This document shows, piece by piece, positions 8,552-18,044 of a DNA stretch of 64,000 nucleotides. A program made the translations under genes and the position numbers. This DNA is from Desmonostoc vinosum HA7617-LM4 (GTDB taxonomy: Bacteria > Cyanobacteriota > Cyanobacteriia > Cyanobacteriales > Nostocaceae), in NCBI GenBank assembly GCA_019359515.1, contig JAHHHC010000019.1, positions 49,068-113,067 of the forward strand. Direction: 5' to 3'. Positions within the stretch are counted from its first letter, which is position 1. Every line of letters starts with the position of its first letter. The notes under the pieces are model-generated. The model did not search any database. It saw only the letters and a list, made by a program, of their open reading frames with translations, and was not told the DNA's origin.

Positions 8552-9880
8552 TCAAAACTGACCCAGCTGCAAACTATAGTTAATACTAAAGAACCAACCA
8601 TCAAAATCAATATTTGGATCGGTCGAACCACCGAAAGTCAGACCACTCTGTACATTCATAATGCTGGAATCGGATATTCGATAATTTAAGGTTCCAAATA
8701 GCCGATGAAATTGATCTTCTCGTTCGCGCTGAGTAAAGTCTGAGTAGTTAAATTGATAACCTAGACCAACTTGCAGAGGCTGTTGTAAGTAGTAGTTCAA
8801 AGAAACTAAAAAAGAATTAATTATCCGATCGCGGCTTTGAGGATCAGCAAAATTCACACTCAATTCGTAAAAGCTATTGAGGCTTAATCTCGAAGTTAAG
8901 GGATCTCGCCGTCCTAATGATAGTTGCAGAGAATTTTCATTCAAAAAGCGATCGCCTGCTTTAAAGCCATCGGGGCGATCGTCGTTATTGGCATAAAATA
9001 ACTGTTGATTACTGAAACTAATTTCTCCATACATGCGCCGCGAGAACTGCTGATAAACACCCAGATTAAATCTAATTTGGTTGTAATTATACTTTGATTG
9101 ATCTATGTAACGAATGAGGTTGCCATCAATTGAACCATTTAAAAAAGTTTTAGACCCCAAAGGAAAATATGCAGAGGCTAATGTTAGCCCAGTAAAAACC
9201 AAACCACCCTCTATTGGCGGCTCATCCGAGGAAAAAATATTACTTGTTTGGAAAAAGCCTAAACGAGCCTGTAGGCTACCTATAGGTTTAAATTCAGTTA
9301 CAGGCTCCTCTATCGGTGGCAATGGTAACTGTTCTAAAGGTCGTGGTCTAACGCGCAAACCTAATTCCTGATTGATATCTGATTCAGAAGACTGCTGTTT
9401 TCGCTCTTGCAAAGCTCGTCTGAGTCTTTGTATCTTATCAGATTCATCAATCTCAGGTGTATCTAATAGTTGCTCCATTGGGACTGGAGAAGATTGGGGC
9501 AAATCGTTTGGTTGTGTTTCTAACGGTGGTGGATCATCCTGCTTTTCAGTGTCTGTCAAACCTTCTTCCGCTTGGGAAATTTGTGTTTGTTGTGCTGGAT
9601 TTAATGGTATTTGTAAACTAGGCAACTTACTAGGCTGCTGACAAAAAGATTGGACTGTTTTTTTCGCTAATTGCTGACATGGTTGATAATCTATCAGTGT
9701 ACTTGCTTGCAGTTTTGTGCTTTTTGTCAAATTTTCGTGACTAACCTGTGTATCTAAATTTGTGGCTTGAACTGTATCCACTCTGATACAACACCAGGCT
9801 CCTGGGCAAGACACAAACAAAATCCAAAACAATAAATTTTTCCAGGCTTTGTTTTGCATTTTTGATGGCGCTGATCGCAT
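8552..9880 (-). CDS. Putative outer-membrane beta-barrel protein
   Basis: The open frame reaches 9973, but the methionines at 9880 or 9859 best place a signal peptide (basic Lys-rich start, then WKNLLFWILFVSCPGAW). After it comes a polar, Pro/Gln/Glu-rich linker of about 150 residues. The last 240 residues alternate hydrophobic and polar residues with many aromatic positions (for example LQARLGFFQTSNIF, QIRFNLGVYQQFSRRMYGEISF, LSVNFADPQSRDRI) and end in SINYSLQLGQF. That is the pattern of transmembrane beta-strands with an aromatic C-terminus. I infer an outer-membrane barrel of unknown cargo. It is divergent from a FecR-domain protein, which may be functionally related. The family was not recognised by name. 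Confidence 0.7.
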   Translation of the reverse strand: MRSAPSKMQNKAWKNLLFWILFVSCPGAWCCIRVDTVQATNLDTQVSHENLTKSTKLQASTLIDYQPCQQLAKKTVQSFCQQPSKLPSLQIPLNPAQQTQISQAEEGLTDTEKQDDPPPLETQPNDLPQSSPVPMEQLLDTPEIDESDKIQRLRRALQERKQQSSESDINQELGLRVRPRPLEQLPLPPIEEPVTEFKPIGSLQARLGFFQTSNIFSSDEPPIEGGLVFTGLTLASAYFPLGSKTFLNGSIDGNLIRYIDQSKYNYNQIRFNLGVYQQFSRRMYGEISFSNQQLFYANNDDRPDGFKAGDRFLNENSLQLSLGRRDPLTSRLSLNSFYELSVNFADPQSRDRIINSFLVSLNYYLQQPLQVGLGYQFNYSDFTQREREDQFHRLFGTLNYRISDSSIMNVQSGLTFGGSTDPNIDFDGWFFSINYSLQLGQF

Positions 9881-10320
9881 CTGACCAACGTAAACGCAAA
9901 ATTTACTTTGCAAGTTTTGACTCACAAGAGCCAATTTATGCTCAACTTTAGTCAAATTCAGCCAGTAATGCACCTCACATCTATCCTCGAAAAACTTCTA
10001 TGGCGTTCTTATTATCTTATAAGCTCATATAGTCATGAAAGATTATTTGTCAATTGTTCATCATCTGCTTGTAAATATCTTCTTGATTTGAAAGTCTTTC
10101 TGTAAAAGGGTTTCAAGCAATTTTAGTTTAATAGTAAAAACTTAAATAAACTAAACATAAGCAGTTAGTTGTGTATTTTCACTATTAAATTTACACTAGA
10201 ATGCGGACAAATTTTGCTTAAAAAACTTGCTCAGATAATTTAGCCAAGGCTAAAAACTTTCGTATTCAACTCAAGGATTAACTTGTTTGATATCAGTTGA
10301 AGTTTGCGAGGTTCCAAGCT
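9881..10320. promoter_or_regulatory. Divergent intergenic region between barrel and FecR genes
   Basis: About 440 bp, AT-rich, separating two genes transcribed in opposite directions, so both promoters must lie here. I could not pick out a reliable -35/-10 pair or operator by eye, and no gene is seen. Confidence 0.45.
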
Positions 10321-11688
10321 ATGTATCACAGATTTTTATCACTGTTAATGATTAGTTTATGGGGAATGATGGCGCTGTCTGTCCCCAATCAAGCAGATGC
10401 TACAACTCCTCTAATTCGCGCCGAAATTCGGAACCTCCGCAACTTGGTGCAATTGATTCCTAGAAACGGTTCGAGGAAGCGTCAAGCGCGTAAAGCAGAC
10501 GCTATGATTCCTGGGGATGGATTATCCACCGGTAGAGCTTCAGTAGCAGATTTGCGCTTTAACGATGGCTCTTTAGCCCGCGTTGGGGAACAAGCTATAT
10601 TTCAATTTTTACCTAAAACTCGCAGATTTAAACTGTCAAGCGGGACTGTGTTATTACTTATCCCGCCTGGACGGGGGCAGACACGTATACAAACGCCGAG
10701 TGCCGCAGCAGCAATTCGTGGTTCAGCATTATTTGTCCGCTATGACCAGGAAAAAGATGTCACGATTGTAGGTGCGCTGACCAATAGCGGTATTGAAGTT
10801 TCTAACAAAGCTTCTCAAATTCAGAAACTACAAGCCGGACAGATGATGGTTATAGTCAAGGGTGAATTTCAAGGCTTATTCGATTTTGATTTGAGAAATT
10901 TTTATCAAACAAGCGATCTAGTTCGAGGATTAGATTTAAATAGACAAAACTCTCAACCAACTCCAGATCCTGCGATCGCTAGCGTTCAAGCGGAGACCAC
11001 GGCAGCTGTAAACGCACAGGCACCAATAACAGGCAAGGAAGTAATTGAAAATCCATCGTTGTTACAGCTGACTACTGGTTCTTCACAGCAAACTACTGGT
11101 TCTTCACAGCAAACTACTGGTTCTTCACAGCAAACTACTGGTTCTTCACAGCAAACTACTGGTTCTACAAATTTGCCTGACAATCAAACTTTCACAAATG
11201 ATAACCCAGTAGAATCCCTAGTGGAAACAGGACAAATCTTGTTAAATAATACTCAGCAATCTGAACGTAATAATCAGGTTGATCAAGTTCCAATACCACA
11301 ACCAACACCAGACCCGCAACCAACACCAGACCCGCAACCAACACCAGACCCGCAACCAACACCAGACCCGCAACCAACACCAGACCCGCAACCAGACCCA
11401 CAACAACCAACACCAGATCCACAACCAACACCAGACCCACAACCAACACCAGATCCACAACCAGACCCACAACAACCAACACCAGACCCGCAACCAACAC
11501 CAGATCCACAACCAGACCCACAACAACCAACACCAGATCCACAACCAACACCAGATCCACAACCAGACCCACAACAACCAACACCAGATCCACAACCAAC
11601 ACCAGATCCACAACCAGACCCACAACCAGACCCACAACAACCAACACCAGATCCACAACCAACACCAGACCCACAACCTGCTCCCTAA
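10321..11688 (+). CDS. FecR-domain exported protein with TTGSSQQ and PTPDPQ repeats
   Basis: The open frame begins at a TTG (10297), but the ATG at 10321 gives MYHRFLSLLMISLWGMMALSV, a good signal peptide, and is preferred (455 residues). Residues about 50-190 resemble a FecR domain, with an early glycine- and Asp-rich part (DGLSTGRASVADLRFNDGSLARVGE) and LLIPPGRGQTRIQTPSAAAAIRGSALFV. The rest is low complexity: four exact copies of TTGSSQQ, then a long PTPDPQ/PDPQQ tract to the stop codon. FecR domains are found in signalling anti-sigma proteins and in cyanobacterial exported proteins. Here there is no membrane helix after the signal, so it is probably periplasmic or surface located. Its role is unknown. 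Confidence 0.82.
   Translation: MYHRFLSLLMISLWGMMALSVPNQADATTPLIRAEIRNLRNLVQLIPRNGSRKRQARKADAMIPGDGLSTGRASVADLRFNDGSLARVGEQAIFQFLPKTRRFKLSSGTVLLLIPPGRGQTRIQTPSAAAAIRGSALFVRYDQEKDVTIVGALTNSGIEVSNKASQIQKLQAGQMMVIVKGEFQGLFDFDLRNFYQTSDLVRGLDLNRQNSQPTPDPAIASVQAETTAAVNAQAPITGKEVIENPSLLQLTTGSSQQTTGSSQQTTGSSQQTTGSSQQTTGSTNLPDNQTFTNDNPVESLVETGQILLNNTQQSERNNQVDQVPIPQPTPDPQPTPDPQPTPDPQPTPDPQPTPDPQPDPQQPTPDPQPTPDPQPTPDPQPDPQQPTPDPQPTPDPQPDPQQPTPDPQPTPDPQPDPQQPTPDPQPTPDPQPDPQPDPQQPTPDPQPTPDPQPAP
11071..11166 (+). repeat. 21-bp tandem repeat coding TTGSSQQ
   Basis: Four exact consecutive copies of a 21-bp unit beginning ACTACTGGTTCTTCACAGCAA, then a partial fifth copy, all in frame within the FecR-domain gene. 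Exact identity at third codon positions indicates recent expansion. Confidence 0.9.
11299..11679 (+). repeat. 18-bp tandem repeat coding PTPDPQ
   Basis: About 380 bp of CAACCAACACCAGACCCG-type units with interspersed CAACCAGACCCACAA variants encode a proline/glutamine/aspartate tract. The other frames stay open across it, producing spurious long antisense frames. Confidence 0.9.
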
Positions 11689-11891
11689 GCTAACGCTTGT
11701 ACTGATTACTACATCAACCGCTGCTGTAAACAGTAAAATTCAAGCTTGCAGCTGACACTAAAGCATCTAGTAGCGCTAAATTAAAGCAAGAGCGGGACTG
11801 ACGCAGAATTTCTGGATATAAATTATGTTTCAATAATGATGTCCCCTGTAGAAATCCCGAAATAACTAGTTGCAAAAGAGACATAAAATCT

Positions 11892-13268
11892 ATGACTTTT
11901 GATTACGACCTGTTTGTAATTGGTGCTGGTTCTGGAGGCTTAGCAGCTTCTAAACGAGCAGCGAGCTACGGGGCAAAGGTGGCGATCGCAGAATATGATT
12001 TGGTTGGTGGTACTTGTGTAATTCGCGGTTGCGTTCCCAAAAAACTCATGGTTTATGGCTCTCATTTTCCTGCACTGCTTGATGATGCCAAGGGCTATGG
12101 CTGGAAAACCAGTAATCTAGAATTGAACTGGGAACATTTCATTACATCTATAGATAAGGAAGTGCGACGACTTTCACAATTACACATCAGCTTTTTAGAA
12201 AAAGCTGGAGTTGAACTAATTCCCAATCGCGCTACTTTGATAGATCCTCACACCATAGAAGTTGATGGACACAAAGTGACAGCAGACAAAATTTTAATTG
12301 CTGTTGGTGGGCGTCCCGTCAAACCAGATTTGCCAGGCATGGAATATGGCATTACCTCTAACGAAATGTTTCATCTCCAAAAACAACCGAAACATATCGC
12401 TATTATTGGCGCTGGTTATATTGGCATAGAATTTGCCTGTATCATGCGCGGTTTAGGTTCTGAGGTGACACAGATTACTAGAGGTGAAAAAATCTTAAAA
12501 GGGTTTGATGAAGATATCCGTACAGAAATTGAAACGGGTATGACAAACAACGGCATCCGATTAATTAACAATAATGTAGTGAAAACAGTTGAACGCGTGC
12601 CGGAAGGTGTGAAAATCACCCTATCAGAGTCAGAGCAAAAACCAGTAATTGCCGATGTGTTTTTAGTAGCAACTGGTCGAACTCCCAACATCGATGGACT
12701 AGGTTTAGAAAACGCAGGGGTTGATGTCGTTGCTAGTTCTATGGAAGGGCCAGGATACAAAGCCACAAATGCGATCGCTGTCAATCAATATAGTCAAACT
12801 AGCCAACCAAATATCTTCGCCATAGGCGATGTTACTGATCGCTTAAATTTAACTCCTGTAGCAATTGGTGAAGGCCGCGCCTTCGCTGATAGCGAATTTG
12901 GCAATAATCACCGAGAATTTAGTCACCAGAATGTACCAACAGCTGTCTTTTCTACCCCTGAAGCCGCTACAGTAGGCTTGACAGAAGCAGAAGCCAGGGA
13001 AAAATTCGGTGACGCAGTGAAAATTTACCACAGTCGTTTCCGCCCCATGTACTACAGTTTAACTGGCAAGCAAGAGAAAACAATGATGAAGTTGCTTGTA
13101 GATGCCAACACTGATAAAGTACTAGGCGCTCACATGGTAGGTGACAATGCAGCTGAGATCATCCAAGGTGTAGCGATCGCTGTCAAAATGGGCGCAACCA
13201 AAAAAGACTTTGACGCCACCGTTGGTATTCACCCCACAGCCGCAGAAGAATTCGTCACCATGCGATAA
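11892..13268 (+). CDS. gor: Glutathione-disulfide reductase
   Basis: A 458-residue flavoprotein disulfide reductase that keeps glutathione reduced with NADPH. Seen in order: FAD-binding DLFVIGAGSGGLAASKRAA at residues 6-24, the redox-active disulfide in GGTCVIRGCVPKK (CxxxxC), and the second dinucleotide fold IAIIGAGYIGIEFACIMRGLG. Further on come the FAD-contact motif IFAIGDVTDRLNLTPVAI and the C-terminal interface helix with catalytic His-Glu in GIHPTAAEEFVTMR. The GR-type spacing and YSLTGKQEKTMMK fit glutathione reductase rather than mercuric or lipoamide enzymes. The next gene begins 45 bp downstream on the same strand and may be cotranscribed. Confidence 0.94.
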   Translation: MTFDYDLFVIGAGSGGLAASKRAASYGAKVAIAEYDLVGGTCVIRGCVPKKLMVYGSHFPALLDDAKGYGWKTSNLELNWEHFITSIDKEVRRLSQLHISFLEKAGVELIPNRATLIDPHTIEVDGHKVTADKILIAVGGRPVKPDLPGMEYGITSNEMFHLQKQPKHIAIIGAGYIGIEFACIMRGLGSEVTQITRGEKILKGFDEDIRTEIETGMTNNGIRLINNNVVKTVERVPEGVKITLSESEQKPVIADVFLVATGRTPNIDGLGLENAGVDVVASSMEGPGYKATNAIAVNQYSQTSQPNIFAIGDVTDRLNLTPVAIGEGRAFADSEFGNNHREFSHQNVPTAVFSTPEAATVGLTEAEAREKFGDAVKIYHSRFRPMYYSLTGKQEKTMMKLLVDANTDKVLGAHMVGDNAAEIIQGVAIAVKMGATKKDFDATVGIHPTAAEEFVTMR

Positions 13269-13313
13269 GTCAGTGGTTATTGGTTATTGCACAACCAACA
13301 TCACAAAAACCTC

Positions 13314-13955
13314 ATGCCCACCCAGTACATCTACCTTCACGGCTTTGCCTCCAGCCCCAAATCTGCCAAAGCAAGGGATATAAGCGATCGCTTTACCCAA
13401 ATACAGACTCAACTACAAATTCCCGACTTGAATGCTGGTGATTTTTCTCATCTGACAATTACTCGCCAGCTAACTCAAGTAGCCGCAGAATTTAGTCATG
13501 ATTCTGTGCCAGTTACACTCATAGGTTCTAGTTTAGGTGGGTTGATTTCTGCTCACTTGGGACAGCAACATTTACAATTACAACGTCTAGTCTTGCTAGC
13601 ACCTGCCTTTGGGTTTTTATCTCATTGGCTACCCAAGCTAGGAGATGAAGAAGTGCAGCGTTGGCAACGAGAAAAATATCTCATGGTTTACCACTACGGG
13701 GAAGGGCGATCGCTACCCTTAAGTTACGATTTCGTTACAGACGCTGCCCAGTATCGAGAAGAAATGTTACAGCGTCCGATTCCTACCTTGATTTTGCATG
13801 GGAAAAAAGATGAAGTTATCCCCATTGAAGCAAGTCGCGACTTTGCGCGATCGCGTCCTTGGGTGGAGTTAGTGGAACTCGATAGTGATCACGCTTTAGG
13901 TAACGTAATGGCAGAAATTTGGCAGGCAATTTGTTTTTTCTGTCAGTTACCTTAA
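13314..13955 (+). CDS. YqiA/YcfP-like alpha/beta hydrolase (putative esterase)
   Basis: A 213-residue alpha/beta-fold protein. The frame opens at a TTG at 13287, but the ATG at 13314 gives MPTQYIYLHGFASSP, where LHGFASSPKSAKA is the typical first-strand oxyanion segment. The nucleophile elbow is LIGSSLGGL, the acid Asp lies in LILHGKKDEVIP and the catalytic His in ELDSDHALG. Family proteins are small esterases of uncertain substrate. It follows gor closely on the same strand. Confidence 0.85.
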   Translation: MPTQYIYLHGFASSPKSAKARDISDRFTQIQTQLQIPDLNAGDFSHLTITRQLTQVAAEFSHDSVPVTLIGSSLGGLISAHLGQQHLQLQRLVLLAPAFGFLSHWLPKLGDEEVQRWQREKYLMVYHYGEGRSLPLSYDFVTDAAQYREEMLQRPIPTLILHGKKDEVIPIEASRDFARSRPWVELVELDSDHALGNVMAEIWQAICFFCQLP

Positions 13956-14027
13956 AGCTGTAAAATATAAGACCTCATACTATTAATGTCATTTGTTAAT
14001 TGTCCTTTGTCTTTTTAATGACCAATA

Positions 14028-14340
14028 ACCCTACGGGTGACGCTCCTACCTCGCTCTAAGCGAAGCTATGCCGTAGGCTTGACGCAAGCGTTGCGAAGAT
14101 GGGGAAAACCACGCCACTCCCACGCCCACGGGGGTGGCTCCCCAAGACCGCACTAGCTCACCAATGACCAATGACCAAATTAATTACGAATTACGTTAGC
14201 GAAGCGATAGCGAAGCGGTAGCGAGTCCTCGAGCGTCAGCGTTAGCGAGGTACGAGCGTCAGCGTAAAGCCTGCGGCATAGCTTCGCTTAGAGCGACACA
14301 GGAGCGTCGCGTCATTACGAATTACGAATTACGAATTATT
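14028..14340. repeat. Composite repeat patch abutting hisC
   Basis: The spacer upstream of hisC is almost wholly repeats: CGCTCTAAGCGAAGCTATGCCG, a CCACGCCACTCCCACGCCCA/GGGGGTGGCTCCCC palindrome shared with the element at 3.2 kb, GCTAACG/CGAAGCGGTAGCG blocks and three AATTACG units. It ends about 4 bp before the hisC start codon, so any leader or ribosome-binding sequence lies within repeat DNA. Confidence 0.8.
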
Positions 14341-14344
14341 TAAT

Positions 14345-15493
14345 ATGCTTCCCTTTATCCGCTCAGATTTAGTCCAACTCAACGCTTACAAACCTCACCC
14401 CAGTAGTGATACAGCCGAACCAGTTGCAACGCAGTTGGATCGGCTGGATACGAATGAAAGCCCTTATGATTTGCCGCCTGAGTTAAAACAAAAGCTGGCG
14501 TGGACGTATCAGCAAGTTATTGAAACAAATCGTTATCCTGATGGTGGACATGAGATACTCAAGAATGCGATCGCCCAATACGTCAATGAATCAGCTGGAC
14601 TTTCACCCCCTTTATTCACTGCTGTTAACATTTCTGTTGGTAATGGTTCAGATGAATTAATTCGTTCTTTATTAATTGCCACCTGTCTAGGAGGCGAAGG
14701 CAGTATTCTAGTTGCCAATCCCACTTTTTCAATGTACGGGATTACAGCACAAACTCTAGGCATTCCCGTTGTGGTGGTAGCTAGAAATGAAGCCGATTTT
14801 GAGATTGACTTACAAGCTGCACAGTCCGCCATAGAAAAAACTCAAAATCCTCCCATTCGGGTAGTTTTTGTAGTGCATCCTAACTCCCCAACAGCTAATA
14901 GCCTAACTGCAACAGAATTAACCTGGTTAAGAGGCTTAAGTGAGCAAGTTTTAGTAGTCATTGACGAGGCTTACTTTGAATTTAGCCAAACTTCCTTAGT
15001 TGCTGAACTAGCACAACACCCTAACTGGTTGATACTACGCACTTTTTCTAAAGCTTTTCGTTTAGCATCTGTTCGCGTTGGCTATTGCGTCGGTCATCGA
15101 GATGCGATCGCCATCCTCGAAAAAGTTCGTTTACCATATAATCTATCCAGTTTTTCTCTAGCAGCCGCCTCAGTTGCTTTGCAAAATCGCTCACTGTTGC
15201 TAGAATCAGTCCCCCAAACTATAAGTGAACGAGCCAAACTCATCGCCGCTTTATCTAGACACTCAACATTACAAATTACAGAAAGCGCAGCTAACTTTAT
15301 CTTTGTGCGTCTCAAACCTAATAATTCTGACTCACAAGACATCGGTTTAAACAGTCTCTACCATGAACTGAGCAAGCAAGGTACTCTTGTACGCCAAATT
15401 AGCAAAGGATTGCGAATTACTGTAGGAACGATTGAAGAAAATTCCCGTACAATCAACCGAGTACAAGCTATTTTGACAAAGCCTACAAATTAG
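14345..15493 (+). CDS. hisC: Histidinol-phosphate aminotransferase
   Basis: A 382-residue PLP enzyme of fold type I that makes L-histidinol phosphate in histidine biosynthesis. Seen: substrate-side [11 protein letters not shown] near residue 34, the [12 protein letters not shown] segment that binds PLP phosphate, [22 protein letters not shown] with the PLP-ring Asp and Tyr, and the Schiff-base lysine in [16 protein letters not shown], the HisC signature. Length is normal, although hisC genes of about 350 codons are also common. It starts at an ATG directly after a repeat patch. The separate hisD lies 21 kb away, showing dispersed his genes as usual in cyanobacteria. Confidence 0.95.
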   Translation: MLPFIRSDLVQLNAYKPHPSSDTAEPVATQLDRLDTNESPYDLPPELKQKLAWTYQQVIETNRYPDGGHEILKNAIAQYVNESAGLSPPLFTAVNISVGNGSDELIRSLLIATCLGGEGSILVANPTFSMYGITAQTLGIPVVVVARNEADFEIDLQAAQSAIEKTQNPPIRVVFVVHPNSPTANSLTATELTWLRGLSEQVLVVIDEAYFEFSQTSLVAELAQHPNWLILRTFSKAFRLASVRVGYCVGHRDAIAILEKVRLPYNLSSFSLAAASVALQNRSLLLESVPQTISERAKLIAALSRHSTLQITESAANFIFVRLKPNNSDSQDIGLNSLYHELSKQGTLVRQISKGLRITVGTIEENSRTINRVQAILTKPTN

Positions 15494-16044
15494 TAATTAA
15501 ACCTGCCATTCACATCGCTGCCTAAACGCCGTACTGCACCTACCGTTTGTGGTAGTACACCCACCAAAAGCGCAAAGGCAACATCCGGTAAATAAGCCAC
15601 TGTTTCTGGTGGAAAGTATTGTTCAAATTGGTCGAGAATCTTCTGAACTCGCTGCTGAGGTACTGAGTTTTCTGTAATCTGCTTGATTAACCTAATCCAT
15701 TGTCGTCTGATTAGATAAGCCTTTTGGCGTTCCTCATTAGATTCGGGAGTTAATAAAGATAGATTACCTATGGGTAATGCCCTTTGACAGTCCCAATCAT
15801 AATCTCCTCCTACGGCAGCCCCAGGCCCAGCAAACTCTGCGTGGTAACGTTTAAAAAGTATTAATCCATTCCGCCTACGACTATTAACAATGAAAACTTT
15901 TCCAGAGTGTAAAAGCGTAAGAATATCCGAGCCTTGCGATTGCTCAGTTCCATCTGACATGACAAGATGATCAAGGAAACTGGCTTCAGGGGAATAAGTT
16001 GATACCATAGTAATCTGATAGCGCCGATGCTTTTCGCTATCCAT
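15490..16044 (-). CDS. Conserved-looking hypothetical protein (184 residues)
   Basis: I do not recognise a family. The protein starts [19 protein letters not shown] at an ATG and has no signal peptide or membrane span. A central motif [25 protein letters not shown] is glycine-rich but not a known nucleotide loop. The second half is helical ([27 protein letters not shown]). It converges with hisC, overlapping its stop region by 4 bp, and has a long AT-rich upstream region. The frame is intact and codon use looks normal (Nostoc-like), so it is probably a real gene. Confidence 0.65.
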   Translation of the reverse strand: MDSEKHRRYQITMVSTYSPEASFLDHLVMSDGTEQSQGSDILTLLHSGKVFIVNSRRRNGLILFKRYHAEFAGPGAAVGGDYDWDCQRALPIGNLSLLTPESNEERQKAYLIRRQWIRLIKQITENSVPQQRVQKILDQFEQYFPPETVAYLPDVAFALLVGVLPQTVGAVRRLGSDVNGRFNY

Positions 16045-16813
16045 GTTTTCTTAAACTTTTAATTAAATGTGGTAGTAGTATGCACTTCAAAACGGAACTA
16101 ACTGTTACCTAAAATTAAGTTTTCGCTTTTTCTTATTATTAAGATTTTTTGGTCAGTCTCACAAAGCTAGGAATAAGTAGGTGTTGTTCAGTAATTGATT
16201 AATTATATTTTATGAGATTTAACTAAATTTGTCTTCTGCTAATAGGCTCTTTTGTTAAAGTTTTTATAAAGATAAATATCTTAATTACAAAGTTATTATG
16301 AGGAATTTGCAATTTAATAATCGTATCTTTACGGATGCTTCCATTATAGTTCATTTTTTAGATATTAAAATACTGAGCATTAGTAAATTCAAAAAATTTA
16401 AAATACTATTTTTTGCTCTGAATAATAAATATTAGTTTTCAAAAAAATATTATTTTTTTATTAACATAAATCATTCTGTCCGTCAAAGATTTGCAGCAAA
16501 ATATTATGATTATGAGGAGAAAACCCGGAAAGTTTCAGCATAAAACTCTTGGGTAATTTTCCATCTTTGATTTCTGTTTTATATAACGATTTAGTGATTT
16601 ATATTTATATAAATTTTTGTAAAATTTTTAGGTAATAGAGTTAGGTATCAGCAATACTAAATAACCAACAAAAAATGCGTCATTTCATCATGTAAAAATC
16701 TCAAATACTAAACACTTCAAAGGTATCTTACTCAAATAATCTCAAGTACATCGAGAAAATATAAATACTCACACGTGATCGCTAATTTTTGACAGACTTA
16801 GATCAGATTTTAA
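16045..16813. other. Very AT-rich intergenic region, no gene seen
   Basis: About 770 bp of strongly AT-rich DNA with runs of A and T, between the start of the 184-residue gene and the 3' end of a GNAT gene. No credible reading frame or RNA gene was found. Confidence 0.5.
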
Positions 16814-17425
16814 TTATCTGTCAGTGTTTAAGCGCTTGTGTAATAATATTTGACGCGATCGCCCTACGAGAAATGGATTCCAACTCGCTTCAATTTTATG
16901 TACTCGATATCCCAAGCGAAAATAAAGCTGCCTTGCTTGGTAATTACTTTCTAAAACATGGAGATATAAGTCTTGAAATCCCCACTCGCGGGAAACTTTT
17001 TCACAACTGATCAGTAACCCTGAGGCTACTCCATGCCTGCGGTATTTTGGCTGAACAGCTAAATTAGACAGGTAAAGAAAACTCCTACCACATTGAGTCC
17101 ATGCATCGCTGAAGCGCACCCCTGCTTCTACAGTTCCCATTAAGTTATGAGCCTTATTCGCAGTAGCGTCTACGGCAACCAAACAAACGTGATGAGGCGC
17201 AGGTGATAGCAGTCGATGCCTTAAATCTTCGTAAATACCCAAACGTAATATGGGAAAAGCCCATCCCCATAGCCCCTTTTGGGAGTGAAAACTTTCAGCA
17301 ATGATTTGAGCAACATCAGTTAAATCATCAGGCGTAGCCGCACGAATTTGGAATTGGCTAGAAGCTGGCTTAGTAGTGCCTGTGACTGTTTGTTGATAGT
17401 ATGGGTGAAAAAACCAGGATGTCAA
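16814..17425 (-). CDS. GNAT-family N-acetyltransferase
   Basis: A 203-residue protein with the GNAT fold. FQIRAATPDDLTDVAQIIAESF is the first strand-helix, and the acetyl-CoA loop is LAVQPKYRRHGVASGLL (Q/RxxGxG/A variant), followed by LYLHVLESNYQARQLYFRLGYRV, the typical end of the fold. The acyl acceptor is unknown. The frame begins with TTG at 17425 and no ATG occurs before the domain, so TTG is the probable start. It is monocistronic and flanked by AT-rich spacers. Confidence 0.85.
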   Translation of the reverse strand: MTSWFFHPYYQQTVTGTTKPASSQFQIRAATPDDLTDVAQIIAESFHSQKGLWGWAFPILRLGIYEDLRHRLLSPAPHHVCLVAVDATANKAHNLMGTVEAGVRFSDAWTQCGRSFLYLSNLAVQPKYRRHGVASGLLISCEKVSREWGFQDLYLHVLESNYQARQLYFRLGYRVHKIEASWNPFLVGRSRQILLHKRLNTDR

Positions 17426-17667
17426 GGCTAGTTTAGTATTGATATTATTTAACGAAAATCTTCTTCAATATCCTAAAACATCATCCGACTAGGATGAAAA
17501 CTTCAAATTTGCCAAATGATTAGATAATGTGGCAATAATAATTTTTCAACTGCTGCTACAGTAAAAATACTCAGTGATTGTTCTGATTGCTAAATTGGAA
17601 ACAGGTATTTGTCTAATAGTATACTTTGCTTTTAAATCCTTATTGTTGTCACGTCCCTGACTCTACC

Positions 17668-17907
17668 ATGACTACCATAAATAAAATTTACCTGCAAGTG
17701 TTAGTGCAACTGCTGCAAGGGGAAAAATTAGTATGCAGCTTTAACTGGATTTTTCAGCCAGCTTTGAGCGCTTTATGTAATATCAGATACTTCTCACCGG
17801 AGGTGAGACAAAATTTGGCAAGCAAGCATCAACTCTGTAACAATAAAACAAACTATGCAATTAATTCCGCTGCATCAGAGCGAATGGCGATCAGTATAAA
17901 TTATTGA
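17668..17907 (+). CDS. Doubtful small ORF upstream of cyaC
   Basis: A possible 79-residue protein from an ATG at 17668 (MTTINKIYLQVLVQLLQGEK). It has no recognised motif and no clear ribosome-binding sequence. It sits in a 620-bp region between the GNAT gene and cyaC and may simply be a chance frame in the cyaC leader region. Confidence 0.2.
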   Translation: MTTINKIYLQVLVQLLQGEKLVCSFNWIFQPALSALCNIRYFSPEVRQNLASKHQLCNNKTNYAINSAASERMAISINY

Positions 17908-18044
17908 GTGAGACGAACTACTGTGAGTAAACGCTTCTACACTCAGCAGTCATGTAACCAAACAGCCTTAATGGTCGAAATGCTCTGCTCTTACCTGATC
18001 AGATTATTCTTTATCCAACTGCCGTTGCAGCAGGAAAGCGGCGC

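Noticed and set aside
11192..11674. Long minus-strand frames across the PTPDPQ tract
   Set aside because: They arise because the 18-bp repeat is stop-free in several frames; the translations are monotonous and have no start or ribosome-binding support.
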